Of a stretch of DNA of 57,827 nt, positions 40,971 to 49,994 are shown piece after piece. Both the position numbers and the translations under genes were made by a program. Origin of the DNA: Roseburia sp. 1XD42-69 (GTDB taxonomy: Bacteria > Bacillota > Clostridia > Lachnospirales > Lachnospiraceae); contig NZ_RAZG01000023.1 in NCBI RefSeq assembly GCF_003612565.1, forward strand, positions 1 through 57,827. Reading direction: 5' to 3'. The stretch's first letter is position 1. Each line of letters begins with the position of its first letter. Below the pieces are notes generated by a model. The model searched no databases and was not told where the DNA came from. It saw only the letters and a program-made list of their open reading frames with translations.

Positions 40971-41674
40971 ACGAACTCCTCCGTCTGCCTGAAAAATAAA
41001 ATTGTCTCCTTTACCGTAAAAATCATAACGAAAAGACCTGCAAGCCCCCAAAACTTCACCATAGATCTGCTGTACAGGGGATACATCTGGTTTGCCACAG
41101 CCACAAGAAGACTGACAAAAGCAGGCACCCCCAAAGAGATGTACAAAACTTCCCTTCCCCGGAATCTCCGAAGCAGGGAAAGCCCCAGGGAAACCGTTAA
41201 AAAATAGGGCACTAAAACATACATCAAATCCTTTGGTCCAGGGAAAAATCCTTGGGGTATGCACAAAAAAAGCAATAGTAAAATCACGCCGTGGAAGAGC
41301 CCCAGGACGCCCAGCCTGGCCAGCATCAGGCTTTTTAAGGAAAATCTCGTGGCGTATTCCAGTTCCTCCATACCGTATATTTTTGACCTGCCGCTCTCCG
41401 TCAAAAACGTCAGGGCTAGAAAAGGGATCAGGGCAGAGATCACCCAAACCGTCTCCCTGTCTAAGTTTCTGCCAAGCATTGTCCCCAGAAAAAAGATTCC
41501 GGCGGAAAAAAGCCACATCCATTTTTTTATATACAAAAGCTGCTGCCACATAAACTGCCCCATAGAGAGATAACAGGTGTCAAACTGTTTTAAAAATTCC
41601 TGTTTTCCAAGAGGCTCAGGGGCTTCATATAATTTGATAAACTCCTGTTTTATCTGTTTTTTCTTCCATCTCAT
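40961..41674 (-). CDS. membrane protein of the sigma/ABC operon
   Basis: 237 residues. A cytoplasmic N-terminus of about 45 residues precedes five or six membrane segments between about 48 and 230. It sits 4 bases after an ECF sigma gene and overlaps an ABC ATPase gene. It could be an ABC-2 half-permease, an anti-sigma protein that holds the sigma factor through its N-terminus, or both. I do not recognise a named family. Confidence 0.65.
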   Translation of the reverse strand: MRWKKKQIKQEFIKLYEAPEPLGKQEFLKQFDTCYLSMGQFMWQQLLYIKKWMWLFSAGIFFLGTMLGRNLDRETVWVISALIPFLALTFLTESGRSKIYGMEELEYATRFSLKSLMLARLGVLGLFHGVILLLLFLCIPQGFFPGPKDLMYVLVPYFLTVSLGLSLLRRFRGREVLYISLGVPAFVSLLVAVANQMYPLYSRSMVKFWGLAGLFVMIFTVKETILFFRQTEEFVWN

Positions 41675-41678
41675 ATAC

Positions 41679-42134
41679 CTATTTTTCCAACTCCCTTCTC
41701 AATATTTTAAGAGCTTTTTGATATTTCCGGTAAACCGCATACCTGGAAAGGTGATACATCTCCCCAATGACGGCAAAGGATTCCTGGTTCACAAAGCGGA
41801 AAAACAAAACTTCCCGGGAAACATCGTCTAATTTTTCCATTGCAAGCCTAAGGGCCCCTGCATTTACGATATCATCCTCCGGCCCCTTGTTCTGTAACAC
41901 TTCCTCCTCCTTCACATCCTCAAGAAACATATATTTCTTTTTCCGGAATTCATCGGTACAGAGGTTTTTTGCTATGGTATACATTACCTTCATGGGATGC
42001 TCCCCCTCCTGGTACTCTTTTTTCCCGAAAAAGCGGAGGAAGGTTTCCTGGGTGATATCCTCTGCCATTTCTCTTTGCTTAAGCTTATAATAACAGTACC
42101 GGTATATTCTGTCATATTGTTCTTCATAGTCCAT
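41679..42134 (-). CDS. ECF-type sigma factor
   Basis: 151 residues from the ATG at 42134 (AAAGGAGG about 14 bases upstream). Region 2 shows 'EEQYDRIYRYCYYKLKQREMAEDITQETF' and region 4 'MEKLDDVSREVLFFRFVNQESFAVIGEMYHLSRYAVYRKYQKAL'. It starts an operon with a membrane protein and an ABC exporter, so it probably turns on that exporter and itself. A promoter lies at 42172-42200. Confidence 0.85.
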   Translation of the reverse strand: MDYEEQYDRIYRYCYYKLKQREMAEDITQETFLRFFGKKEYQEGEHPMKVMYTIAKNLCTDEFRKKKYMFLEDVKEEEVLQNKGPEDDIVNAGALRLAMEKLDDVSREVLFFRFVNQESFAVIGEMYHLSRYAVYRKYQKALKILRRELEK

Positions 42135-42171
42135 GGACAAAGAAAACCTCCTTTCACAATGTATAACGGAT

Positions 42172-42200
42172 ATCATAAGAGATTTGTGCGGATTTTTCAA
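42172..42200 (-). promoter_or_regulatory. promoter of the sigma/ABC exporter operon
   Basis: Minus-strand TTGAAA (42195-42200), 17 bases, TATGAT (42172-42177), about 40 bases before the sigma gene. Confidence 0.5.
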
Positions 42201-42228
42201 ATTTATAAATTACATCTTTATTTGAGAT

Positions 42229-42533
42229 TGGCGCAATGGTCTAATATTTGTAACCGCACCAAACTTACAGACCAGGGATGTGACGGAGCCCCGGATTGGA
42301 TTATTAAGATTGTCTCTCCCTGCAACCCGGAAAATGATTACATCAAAAAACTGAACCTATACAAAAATGCGGGTGTCAGAAAATACTGGATTGTTGACCC
42401 GATGTGCAAACGGGTCATCGTGTACCAACTGGCTGAATCCCGGTTTGAGATGGATACTTTTTCTTTTAAGGATAAAGTCAAAGTTAATCTTTATCATGAC
42501 CTGTACATTGATTTTTCAAATCTCGAACTGTAG
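42229..42533 (+). pseudogene. Uma2-family (DUF820) nuclease fragment
   Basis: The last about 100 residues of a Uma2-type restriction-endonuclease-fold protein: 'CDGAPDWIIKIVSPCNPENDYIKKL...AGVRKYWIVDPMCKRVIVYQL'. The N-terminal half is missing, and the open frame upstream shows no homology. The usual Glu of the (D/E)xK core in 'W-I-I-E-I-V-S-P' is Lys here. No ribosome binding site or start fits. It appears to be a dead remnant. Confidence 0.7.
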
Positions 42534-42557
42534 AAAAAATATTTATTTATAAAACGA

Positions 42558-42585
42558 CCCCCAAAGAGTTACACCTCCTTGGGGG
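42558..42585 (-). terminator. rho-independent terminator of the GGGtGRT gene
   Basis: Stem CCCCCAA/TTGGGGG (42558-42564 with 42579-42585), followed on the minus strand by TCGTTTTAT. Confidence 0.7.
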
Positions 42586-42639
42586 CCGCTTTGTGCCCAA
42601 TGGACACATATGCTTTCTCTGCTAATATTTCGTATTCTC

Positions 42640-43650
42640 TTAGCACTTTCCTGCCTTGTGGGCTTCCTCAATGGAAACTGCCACAGCCACAGTAGCGCCA
42701 ACCATAGGATTATTTCCCATTCCGATTAATCCCATCATCTCTACATGGGCCGGTACGGAAGAGGATCCTGCAAACTGTGCGTCAGAGTGCATACGTCCCA
42801 TAGTATCTGTCATACCGTAGGATGCCGGGCCTGCAGCCATGTTATCCGGGTGAAGGGTACGTCCTGTACCGCCGCCGGATGCCACGGAGAAGTATTTCTT
42901 GCCCTGCTCGATACACTCTTTCTTGTATGTACCTGCAACGGGATGCTGGAAACGTGTGGGGTTGGTGGAATTACCTGTGATAGATACGCCAACATTCTCC
43001 ATATGCATAATTGCAACGCCTTCCTGAACATCGTCTGCACCGTAACATTTTACAGTTGCGCGGAGTCCGTCAGAGTATGCTTTCTCATATACTACGTTGA
43101 CCTTTGCCTCTTTGTAGTCATATTTTGTCTCCACAAATGTAAATCCGTTGATACGGGAAATAATCTGTGCAGCGTCTTTTCCAAGTCCGTTTAAGATAAC
43201 ACGAAGGGGTTTCTGGCGTACTTTGTTTGCTTTCTCGGCAATACCGATTGCGCCCTCAGCGGCTGCAAAGGACTCATGTCCTGCCAGGAAACAGAAACAC
43301 TCTGTCTCTTCCTCCAACAACATTTTTCCAAGATTGCCATGTCCAAGACCTACTTTTCTGTGGTCTGCAACAGAGCCGGGAATACAGAATGCCTGAAGGC
43401 CCTCGCCGATGGCTGCAGCAGCGTCAGCAGCTTTTACAGCGCCTTTTTTAATTGCGATGGCTGCACCTACCGTATATGCCCAGCAAGCGTTCTCAAAACA
43501 GATAGGCTGGATTTTCTTTACCTGCTCGTATACGTCAAGTCCAGCATCTTTTGTAATTTTTTCAGCTTCTTCTACAGAGCTGATACCATAGCTGTTCAGC
43601 ACAGCATTAATCTGGTCAATTCTTCTTTCATATGATTCAAATAAAGCCAT
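42640..43650 (-). CDS. GGGtGRT protein
   Basis: 336 residues, full length, with the namesake motif 'VASGGGTGRTLHPDNMA' near residue 270, plus 'YGMTDTMGRMHSDAQFAGSSSVPAHVEMMGLIGMGNNPM' near the end. The family is common in anaerobic Firmicutes and is almost always beside a NifU-like scaffold gene, as here. Its biochemical role is not known to me. AAAGGAG precedes its ATG, and it is the second gene of a two-gene unit with its own terminator. Confidence 0.9.
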   Translation of the reverse strand: MALFESYERRIDQINAVLNSYGISSVEEAEKITKDAGLDVYEQVKKIQPICFENACWAYTVGAAIAIKKGAVKAADAAAAIGEGLQAFCIPGSVADHRKVGLGHGNLGKMLLEEETECFCFLAGHESFAAAEGAIGIAEKANKVRQKPLRVILNGLGKDAAQIISRINGFTFVETKYDYKEAKVNVVYEKAYSDGLRATVKCYGADDVQEGVAIMHMENVGVSITGNSTNPTRFQHPVAGTYKKECIEQGKKYFSVASGGGTGRTLHPDNMAAGPASYGMTDTMGRMHSDAQFAGSSSVPAHVEMMGLIGMGNNPMVGATVAVAVSIEEAHKAGKC

Positions 43651-43669
43651 TGTATTCGTATCTCCTTTC

Positions 43670-44362
43670 TTACTCTACTCTAGGATCGATGATTTTAGCG
43701 GCATCCGCTACACGGCCGTACTGTCCTTTTGCCTTCTCCCAAGCAGTGTTGGGGTCATCGCCTTTTTTGATAAAATCTGTCATCTTCCCAAGAGAAACGA
43801 ACTGATATCCAATAACTTCGTTATCAGCGTCCAATGCGATTCCTGTTACATAGCCTTCCGCCATCTCCAGATAACGCACACCTTTTTCTTTGGTTGCATA
43901 CATTGTACCAACCTGGGAACGAAGTCCTTTTCCCAAATCCTCAAGACCTGCGCCTACAGCCAGTCCGTCATCGGAGAATGCACTCTGGGTACGTCCGTAA
44001 ACGATCTGTAAGAATAATTCCCTCATAGCTGTGTTAATTGCGTCACAAACCAGGTCAGTATTTAATGCTTCAAGGATTGTCTTGCCCTGTAAAATCTCTG
44101 CTGCCATAGCTGCGGAATGAGTCATTCCGGAACATCCGATGGTCTCTACCAGCGCCTCTTCAATCACACCGTTCTTTACATTTAAAGATAATTTGCAGGC
44201 ACCCTGCTGTGGAGCACACCAGCCTACTCCATGTGTAAAACCAGAAATGTCTTCAATTTTTTTAGAGTGGATCCATTTTCCTTCTTCAGGAATTGGAGCT
44301 GGATCATGTTTTGCGCCTTTTGCTACCGGGCACATGTTTTCAACTTCCTTCGTGTAAATCAT
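43670..44362 (-). CDS. NifU-like iron-sulfur cluster scaffold protein (GGGtGRT partner)
   Basis: 230 residues. An N-terminal extension with Cys at about 11 precedes a NifU_N-type domain with conserved Cys in 'GVGWCAPQQGACKLS' and 'ETIGCSGMTHSAA' and later 'DLVCDAINTAM'. The C-terminus lacks other known domains. Seven or so neighbouring families in Clostridia show this gene just before GGGtGRT; here they are 19 bases apart. It probably holds an iron-sulfur or other metal cluster. An inverted repeat in the 5' leader (44401-44427) may affect expression. Confidence 0.85.
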   Translation of the reverse strand: MIYTKEVENMCPVAKGAKHDPAPIPEEGKWIHSKKIEDISGFTHGVGWCAPQQGACKLSLNVKNGVIEEALVETIGCSGMTHSAAMAAEILQGKTILEALNTDLVCDAINTAMRELFLQIVYGRTQSAFSDDGLAVGAGLEDLGKGLRSQVGTMYATKEKGVRYLEMAEGYVTGIALDADNEVIGYQFVSLGKMTDFIKKGDDPNTAWEKAKGQYGRVADAAKIIDPRVE

Positions 44363-44400
44363 TAATAAGACTCCTTTCGACTAAATAATCCTTTTTGCAG

Positions 44401-44427
44401 GTGCAGATCACGCTGTATCCTCTGCAC
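44401..44427. promoter_or_regulatory. leader hairpin upstream of the NifU-like gene
   Basis: GTGCAGA (44401-44407) and TCTGCAC (44421-44427) form a perfect 7-bp stem with a 13-base loop, about 40 bases before the start codon. The interval 44363-44544 holds no gene. Confidence 0.35.
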
Positions 44428-44544
44428 GCTGTCTATATTTTCGCATATTTTCACACTTTCGTAAAGTACTTTTTGTACAATCTTTCCAAGACTTTCTGAG
44501 GAAGCGCTGATTTCATCTATCCTTTCCCTAACTTCATCCTAAAC

Positions 44545-45210
44545 TTAATGTTTCAGAGCAATTTCCCCCTTCTTTTTGTAGATGGAATCTGCCGGAACCA
44601 CCCCCCGCACCATGGACAGGGGATACACATTAGTGTTTCTGCCGATGACCGTGCCGGGATTTAAAACCGAATTGCACCCCACTTCCACATAGTCCCCCAG
44701 CATAGCTCCAAATTTCTTTAAACCTGTTTTTATTTCTTCTTTCCCATCTTTCACACTCACTAACGTCTTATCCGACTTTACGTTTGAGGTGATTGAGCCT
44801 GCACCCATATGAGACTTAAATCCCAATATAGAATCTCCCACATAATTATAGTGTGGAACCTGTACGGAATTAAAAATTATCACATTTTTTAACTCCGTGG
44901 AATTGCCCACCACGGAACCCTTCCCTACAATAGCGCTGCCCCGGATAAAGGCGCAGTGGCGGATTTCCGCATCCTCATCAATAATTAAAGGGCCATTTAA
45001 ACATGCGGTGGGAGCCACTTTTGCACTTTTCGCCACCCAGATATCTTCCCCCCGCTTTTCATAGACGCCAGAGTCTAATGCAGGGCCAATTTTCCGGATA
45101 AAATCGCTGATAAATTTTAATGCCTCCCAGGGATAGGTGACGGAGGCAAGAAGCTCCTTTGCCATAGTCTCATTTAAATCATACAAACTGCTGACTTTGC
45201 ACTGTTCCAT
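44545..45210 (-). CDS. left-handed beta-helix acyl/nucleotidyl-transferase-like protein (GlmU C-terminal type)
   Basis: 221 residues. After an about 60-residue helical N-terminus, hexapeptide repeats dominate ('AKSAKVAPTACLNGPLIIDEDAEIRHCAFIRGSAIVGKGSVVGN', 'GCNSVLNPGTVIGRNTNVYP'), as in the acetyltransferase half of GlmU. There is no N-terminal uridylyltransferase domain. Such stand-alone proteins are often named UDP-GlcNAc pyrophosphorylase-like in Clostridia. The substrate is not determined. AAAGGAG precedes the start. Confidence 0.8.
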   Translation of the reverse strand: MEQCKVSSLYDLNETMAKELLASVTYPWEALKFISDFIRKIGPALDSGVYEKRGEDIWVAKSAKVAPTACLNGPLIIDEDAEIRHCAFIRGSAIVGKGSVVGNSTELKNVIIFNSVQVPHYNYVGDSILGFKSHMGAGSITSNVKSDKTLVSVKDGKEEIKTGLKKFGAMLGDYVEVGCNSVLNPGTVIGRNTNVYPLSMVRGVVPADSIYKKKGEIALKH

Positions 45211-45230
45211 ATCATTCTCCTTTTATTATA

Positions 45231-47303
45231 TCATTTTTTAACTGTTTTCTTTGTCTTATAAAACTGTGCCGCCCTGTCAAAGCTCCCCTGAAGCTGATAC
45301 TGGTTGTTCAGTCCCAGCACACCCCTGGTACGGCTCTTGACAAAATCCGTAAGCTTTTTCATATATTCCTCCGTAGTAATGCTGCCCTCAGACACATAGG
45401 TGAGGCCCTTTTCCCAGCTTGCCGTTAATTCTGGATTTAATAAAGATTTAATGGACGCATTTACCACATCAAATATCATCTCCCCCATAAGGGTGGGGGT
45501 TATAATCTGTGTCTTTTTGTTTAGGGCCAGATACTTGTTATTCACCAGCTTTTTTAAAATCTCCGCCCGGGTGGCGCTGGTGCCGATGCCGCTGCCCTTA
45601 ATCTGGGCCCGAAGCTCCTCATCCTCAATAAGCTGTCCCGCATTTTCCATGGCAAGGATCATAGAGCCGGAATTGTAGCGTTTCGGCGGGGAGGTTTCCC
45701 CCTCCTTAATCTCATACTCTTCCCGCTCCAGGATATCTTTCTTTTTTAAGGCACTGATATGCTCTAATAACTTCCTGTCACAGAGAGAATCTTTTTCCTC
45801 CCCTTCCCTATCCCCGGAAGATTTTTCCCCCTGCTTTTTTTTCTGGAAAGAGTAATGCATAATTTTTAAGTACCCTTCCTCAGAGAGCACCTTAAAACTT
45901 GCAAAAAACTGTTCCAGGGGCTGTTCTTTTCCTTCCAAACCAGCCCCTCCCTCCTGGAAAGAACCTGTAACGGAAACAGCAAGGGAAACCTTCTGGTAAA
46001 CTGCCGGAGGGTAAAAGACGGACAAAAATCTTCTTACGATGACTTCGTAGACATTTACCGCCCTCTGATTTAGGGATTTCATTGCCCCAAATCCCTGGCC
46101 AGTAGGGATAATGGCATAGTGGTCCGTAATCTGTTTATCGTTGACATAACGGGTTTTTGCTATATTTTTGTAAGAGCCCTTCTGCAAAATCTCCTCCGCA
46201 AACATGGCGATACCGGGGATATTTTTTAACCCCCCGATATTTTTGTGAATTTCCTTTGCCACTGCCGTGGACATTACCCTGGCATCAGTCCTTGGGTAAG
46301 TCACCAGTTTTTTCTCATACAGCTCCTGAACCGTAGCAAGGGTTTCATCCGGGCTGATTTTAAAAAGCCTGGAGCAGTCGTTCTGAAGCTCCGCCAGATT
46401 ATATAAAAGAGGGGGATTTTTCGTCTCCTTCTTTTTCTCCACCTTATCCACAGCCAGGGGCAGGGTTTCCAGGGATTCCACAAGTCTTTGTGCTTCCTCT
46501 TTTTGTAAAAATCCGTTTTCCTTGTAAAGTTTGGGTGAATCAGCATACCTGGAACGGGGATTTACCCGCCATTCCGCCTCTATGGTCTTTCCCTTTAAAT
46601 TGATTTTTGCAAGCACGCGGTAAAAGGGAGTTTTTACAAACTCCCTGATTTCTCTTTCCCTGCGGACAATCATTCCAAGCACACATGTCATCACCCTGCC
46701 CACGGAAATCACCACATAATCTTTATGCAGGTAATTTGCAATGGCATTGCCGTACTTTAAAGACAAAAGCCGTGAGAAATTGATTCCCATGAGATAGTCC
46801 TCTTTTGCCCGGAGGTAGGCGCTTGCGGCAAGATTGTCATAGGCGGACAAATCTTTTGCTTCTTTTATGCCCCGCAAAATCTCCTCCTCTGTCTGGGAAT
46901 CAATCCACACACGCTTTCTGTTTTTTCCTTTTACCCCTGCCATCTGCTCCACCAAACGGTAGATGTACTCTCCTTCCCTCCCGGAGTCGGTGCACACATA
47001 GATGGTGTCAATATCCTCCCTGTGAAGAAGGGATTTCACAATTTTATACTGATTAGCAGCGCTGCCAATCACCTCATACTTAAATTCTTCCGGGATAAAA
47101 GGCAGGGTGGAAAGGCTCCACTTTTTATACTTCATATCATAGGCTTCCGGATAGCTCATAGTCACCAAATGCCCCACACACCAGGTCACTACTGCCCCCT
47201 CCCCCTCCCGGTATCCGTTAAAACTTCGCATTTCCATCTTAAGGGCCTTGGCAAATTCCTGGGCTACACTGGGCTTTTCCGCTATATATAATGATTTGGG
47301 CAT
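45231..47303 (-). CDS. topB: DNA topoisomerase III
   Basis: 690 residues. The Toprim domain starts at the N-terminus ('LYIAEKPSVAQEFAKAL', metal-binding 'CTDSGREGEYIYRLV'). The type IA core follows with catalytic Tyr in 'KKLVTYPRTDARVMS' and 'GIGTSATRAEILKKL'. The C-terminus ends soon after the core with a short basic tail and no zinc fingers. It relaxes and decatenates negatively supercoiled or single-stranded DNA. Full length for a Firmicute topB-type protein. Located in an ordinary housekeeping stretch. Confidence 0.95.
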   Translation of the reverse strand: MPKSLYIAEKPSVAQEFAKALKMEMRSFNGYREGEGAVVTWCVGHLVTMSYPEAYDMKYKKWSLSTLPFIPEEFKYEVIGSAANQYKIVKSLLHREDIDTIYVCTDSGREGEYIYRLVEQMAGVKGKNRKRVWIDSQTEEEILRGIKEAKDLSAYDNLAASAYLRAKEDYLMGINFSRLLSLKYGNAIANYLHKDYVVISVGRVMTCVLGMIVRREREIREFVKTPFYRVLAKINLKGKTIEAEWRVNPRSRYADSPKLYKENGFLQKEEAQRLVESLETLPLAVDKVEKKKETKNPPLLYNLAELQNDCSRLFKISPDETLATVQELYEKKLVTYPRTDARVMSTAVAKEIHKNIGGLKNIPGIAMFAEEILQKGSYKNIAKTRYVNDKQITDHYAIIPTGQGFGAMKSLNQRAVNVYEVIVRRFLSVFYPPAVYQKVSLAVSVTGSFQEGGAGLEGKEQPLEQFFASFKVLSEEGYLKIMHYSFQKKKQGEKSSGDREGEEKDSLCDRKLLEHISALKKKDILEREEYEIKEGETSPPKRYNSGSMILAMENAGQLIEDEELRAQIKGSGIGTSATRAEILKKLVNNKYLALNKKTQIITPTLMGEMIFDVVNASIKSLLNPELTASWEKGLTYVSEGSITTEEYMKKLTDFVKSRTRGVLGLNNQYQLQGSFDRAAQFYKTKKTVKK

Positions 47304-47316
47304 ACCTTATCCTTTC

Positions 47317-48678
47317 CTATAATTCCGTCATATCAATGAGCACAAACCGGCTGTCCTCTTTGGATTTTTTGACTAATGCCTCATCAAATTCCTTGGCGGA
47401 AAACAAAAAGTACTGTTTTGCCTTGATTCTTGCCTGGGCCATCATCTCTTCCAGATTCTGATACCGCTCAAAAGTCATCTTCTCCTCCGACCAGTTGCAA
47501 AGCCCCACAATATTCTCCCGAATCTCATTTTGGGCAATAATATCAATATTTCCCTGTTTCCCAATCCATGTCCCGATTTTCTTTATCTTTATGGGCAATT
47601 TGCCAACCTGGTTTAAAAGCCCCATGTACTCTACACAAACTTGGATAAAATACCGGTTTAAATATTCTTCCAGCCCCTTTGCAATATGCTTGTTATAAAA
47701 AGCGGAAGGACTTAAGGCCACAAGCTCTGAGCGGTAGGGGAAAACAAACTTAAACCAAAAATTAATAAAAGTGTCTTTTATCTGGTAAATCCCTTTCTGG
47801 GCGTTATCCCACCCCCCTGTCTCAAAGGAGACCACTTTCTCGATAACCTCCAGCTCCATAAGGTTCTTTAAGTAAACGCTAATCTTAGCCCTGGAAAACC
47901 CCGTGCTGTTATAAAGATCATTTAACTTCCGATTTCCCCCTGCAATAGCCACAAGTATGGTATTGTAAACGGAAAGCTCCCTTATCTCCGTGCTGATATA
48001 CCGCTCCGCCTCCCCGTAGAGAGCCCCCTCCGGTGAGAGAATCTGGCGGCAGATGTTCTCTTTTGTTGATTTTTCTGCATCCCAGTGTCTTAAATATCCG
48101 GGAATCCCCCCTAAAATACCATATAGCTCCACACTCTGGCTCACAGAGTAATCCGGGAAAGCCCGCACCACGTCTAAAAAGTTCCAGTCCAAAAGTTTAT
48201 GTACACAGTCAATTTGTCCGTAGAGCTGTTTTAAATTGTCCTTCAGCTTTTCCTCAATCCACACCATGGCAGAACTGCACAAAAGAATCATGACATCCGC
48301 AGAACTAAACTGCTTTTCTTTTAATTTTACCAGGCTTTCAAAAAATGTTTCATCATTTTTTAAGATAAGCTGGAATTCATCCACCACAAAAATAAACTTC
48401 CTGCCCGTACTCCGGGCCATCTGGCTGAAACACCCCTCATAGTCCTGCTCCTTTAGGACGCTTGGGAATTGGGCGGAAATCCCTTCCACAAACATTTTTT
48501 TCTGCCAATCCGAAGATACCTTGGATGCCTGATAATAGAAGAACCTTTTATCCCGCAAAAACTGCCTTACATACAAGTGCTGGTCACAGCCTTCCCTGCC
48601 GTAAAATACAACAATCTGGCTTCCGGGCTTTTTGTACTCTTCCTCTAATTTCTTGTAATCCGTGGTTCTTAATGTCAT
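47317..48678 (-). CDS. archaeal-type ATPase with DUF234 domain
   Basis: 453 residues from the ATG at 48678, set by AGGAGG 6 bases upstream; the GTG at 48699 is less likely. The N-terminal AAA-type part has 'VVFYGREGCDQHLYVRQFL', where the Walker A Lys-Thr/Ser is missing, and an intact-looking Walker B 'KFIFVVDEFQLI'. A winged-helix middle ('LYNSTGFSRAKISVYLKNL') and DUF234 C-terminus follow ('KQGNIDIIAQNEIRENIVGLCNW', PD-(D/E)XK-like). Related genes occur alone across anaerobes, with unclear function. The lost Walker A Lys suggests weak or no ATP use. Confidence 0.8.
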   Translation of the reverse strand: MTLRTTDYKKLEEEYKKPGSQIVVFYGREGCDQHLYVRQFLRDKRFFYYQASKVSSDWQKKMFVEGISAQFPSVLKEQDYEGCFSQMARSTGRKFIFVVDEFQLILKNDETFFESLVKLKEKQFSSADVMILLCSSAMVWIEEKLKDNLKQLYGQIDCVHKLLDWNFLDVVRAFPDYSVSQSVELYGILGGIPGYLRHWDAEKSTKENICRQILSPEGALYGEAERYISTEIRELSVYNTILVAIAGGNRKLNDLYNSTGFSRAKISVYLKNLMELEVIEKVVSFETGGWDNAQKGIYQIKDTFINFWFKFVFPYRSELVALSPSAFYNKHIAKGLEEYLNRYFIQVCVEYMGLLNQVGKLPIKIKKIGTWIGKQGNIDIIAQNEIRENIVGLCNWSEEKMTFERYQNLEEMMAQARIKAKQYFLFSAKEFDEALVKKSKEDSRFVLIDMTEL

Positions 48679-48807
48679 ACGCTCCTCCTGTGTTTCCACT
48701 GGCCCATCGAAAAATCAGACCGCTGAATTATCCTTAGAAAATGTAATTTTAATTATAACACACCTTAATTTTTATTCAACAATTTCGTAAAATTTTATAA
48801 GAAAAAA

Positions 48808-48833
48808 GGCATATCACCGAAAAATGACATGCC
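48808..48833 (-). terminator. rho-independent terminator of asd
   Basis: Stem GGCATATCA/TGACATGCC (48808-48816 with 48825-48833, minor mismatch) followed on the minus strand by TTTTTTCTT. Confidence 0.75.
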
Positions 48834-48856
48834 TTTTTGTATTTTTCACTAAAGAT

Positions 48857-49942
48857 TTATTTTTTTTCAATGTATCCCTGGGCTTTTAAAAGCTCTGCAC
48901 AAAGGACTGCTCCCCCTGCTGCCCCCCGGAGGGTATTATGGCTTAACCCTACAAACTTCCAGTCGTACACCGTGTCTTCCCTTAAGCGTCCCACGCTGAT
49001 TCCCATGCCGTGCTCAAAATCCACATCCACGGTAACCTGGGGCCTGTTGTCCTCGGTTAAGTACTGGATAAACTGCTTGGGAGCGCTGGGGAGATTTAAT
49101 TCCTGGGGGAGTCCCTTAAAACTCTCCAAAGCGGAAATCAACTGCTCTTTGGTGGGTTTCTTCTTAAACTTTACAAATACTGCCGCCGTGTGTCCGTTTA
49201 ACACGGGGACACGGATACACTGGCAGGTAATCACCGGGCTCTTTGCAGGCTCAATTACCCCGTTTTTAATTTCACCCCAAATGCGCAGAGGCTCTTTTTC
49301 ACTTTTCTCCTCCTCACCTCCGATATAGGGGATAATATTCCCCAGCATTTCCGGCCAGTCATTCCAGTTCTTCCCTGCCCCGGAAATTGCCTGGTAAGTG
49401 GTTGCAACCACCTCATAGGGCTCAAATTCTTTCCAAGCAGTTAAGACGGGAGCGTAACTTTGGATGGAGCAGTTTGGCTTCACCGCAACAAATCCCCGTT
49501 TTGTCCCCAGACGTTTTCTCTGGAATTCGATCACCTTCATGTGCTCCGGGTTAATCTCCGGAACCACCATAGGCACATCCTTTGTCCATCTGTGTGCACT
49601 GTTATTTGAGACTACAGGCGTCTCTGTCTTAGCGTAATCTTCCTCAATTCTTTTAATCTCATCTTTCGACATATCCACGGCGGAAAAGACAAAATCCACC
49701 TCTGAGGCCACCTGCTCCACCTCATTTACATTTTTTACCACAATATCCTTTACCCCTTTTGGCATGGGAGTGTCTAATTTCCACCTGTCCCCCACTGCCT
49801 GGGCATATGTTTTTCCGGCGCTTCTGGGACTTGCCGCAATGGTAGTCACTTCAAACCAGGGATGGTTCTCAAGGATAGAGATAAATCTCTGCCCCACCAT
49901 ACCCGTTCCGCCTAAAATACCTACTTTTAATTTCTCACTCAT
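48857..49942 (-). CDS. asd: aspartate-semialdehyde dehydrogenase
   Basis: 361 residues from the ATG at 49942 (GAGGAG upstream); the frame open to 50026 overlaps the argH leader region. N-terminal NADP site 'VGILGGTGMVGQRFISIL', 'SNNSAHRWTKDVPMVVPEIN', catalytic Cys in 'VAVKPNCSIQSYAP' and 'YQAISGAGKNWNDWP' show the archaeal/fungal-type ASADH branch. It makes aspartate semialdehyde for lysine, diaminopimelate, methionine and threonine. It lies 52 bases downstream of argH on the same strand. Confidence 0.95.
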   Translation of the reverse strand: MSEKLKVGILGGTGMVGQRFISILENHPWFEVTTIAASPRSAGKTYAQAVGDRWKLDTPMPKGVKDIVVKNVNEVEQVASEVDFVFSAVDMSKDEIKRIEEDYAKTETPVVSNNSAHRWTKDVPMVVPEINPEHMKVIEFQRKRLGTKRGFVAVKPNCSIQSYAPVLTAWKEFEPYEVVATTYQAISGAGKNWNDWPEMLGNIIPYIGGEEEKSEKEPLRIWGEIKNGVIEPAKSPVITCQCIRVPVLNGHTAAVFVKFKKKPTKEQLISALESFKGLPQELNLPSAPKQFIQYLTEDNRPQVTVDVDFEHGMGISVGRLREDTVYDWKFVGLSHNTLRGAAGGAVLCAELLKAQGYIEKK

Positions 49943-49994
49943 AATTTTACTCTCCTCAGTTTCTTTAAATTTATTATCAATAGGCGATGGCCTA

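Noticed and set aside
40971-41549. Open frame extending the ABC ATPase by about 190 residues at its N-terminus.
   Set aside because: It overlaps the 40961-41674 membrane protein in another frame and has no domain signal; the ATG at 40970 is right for the family.
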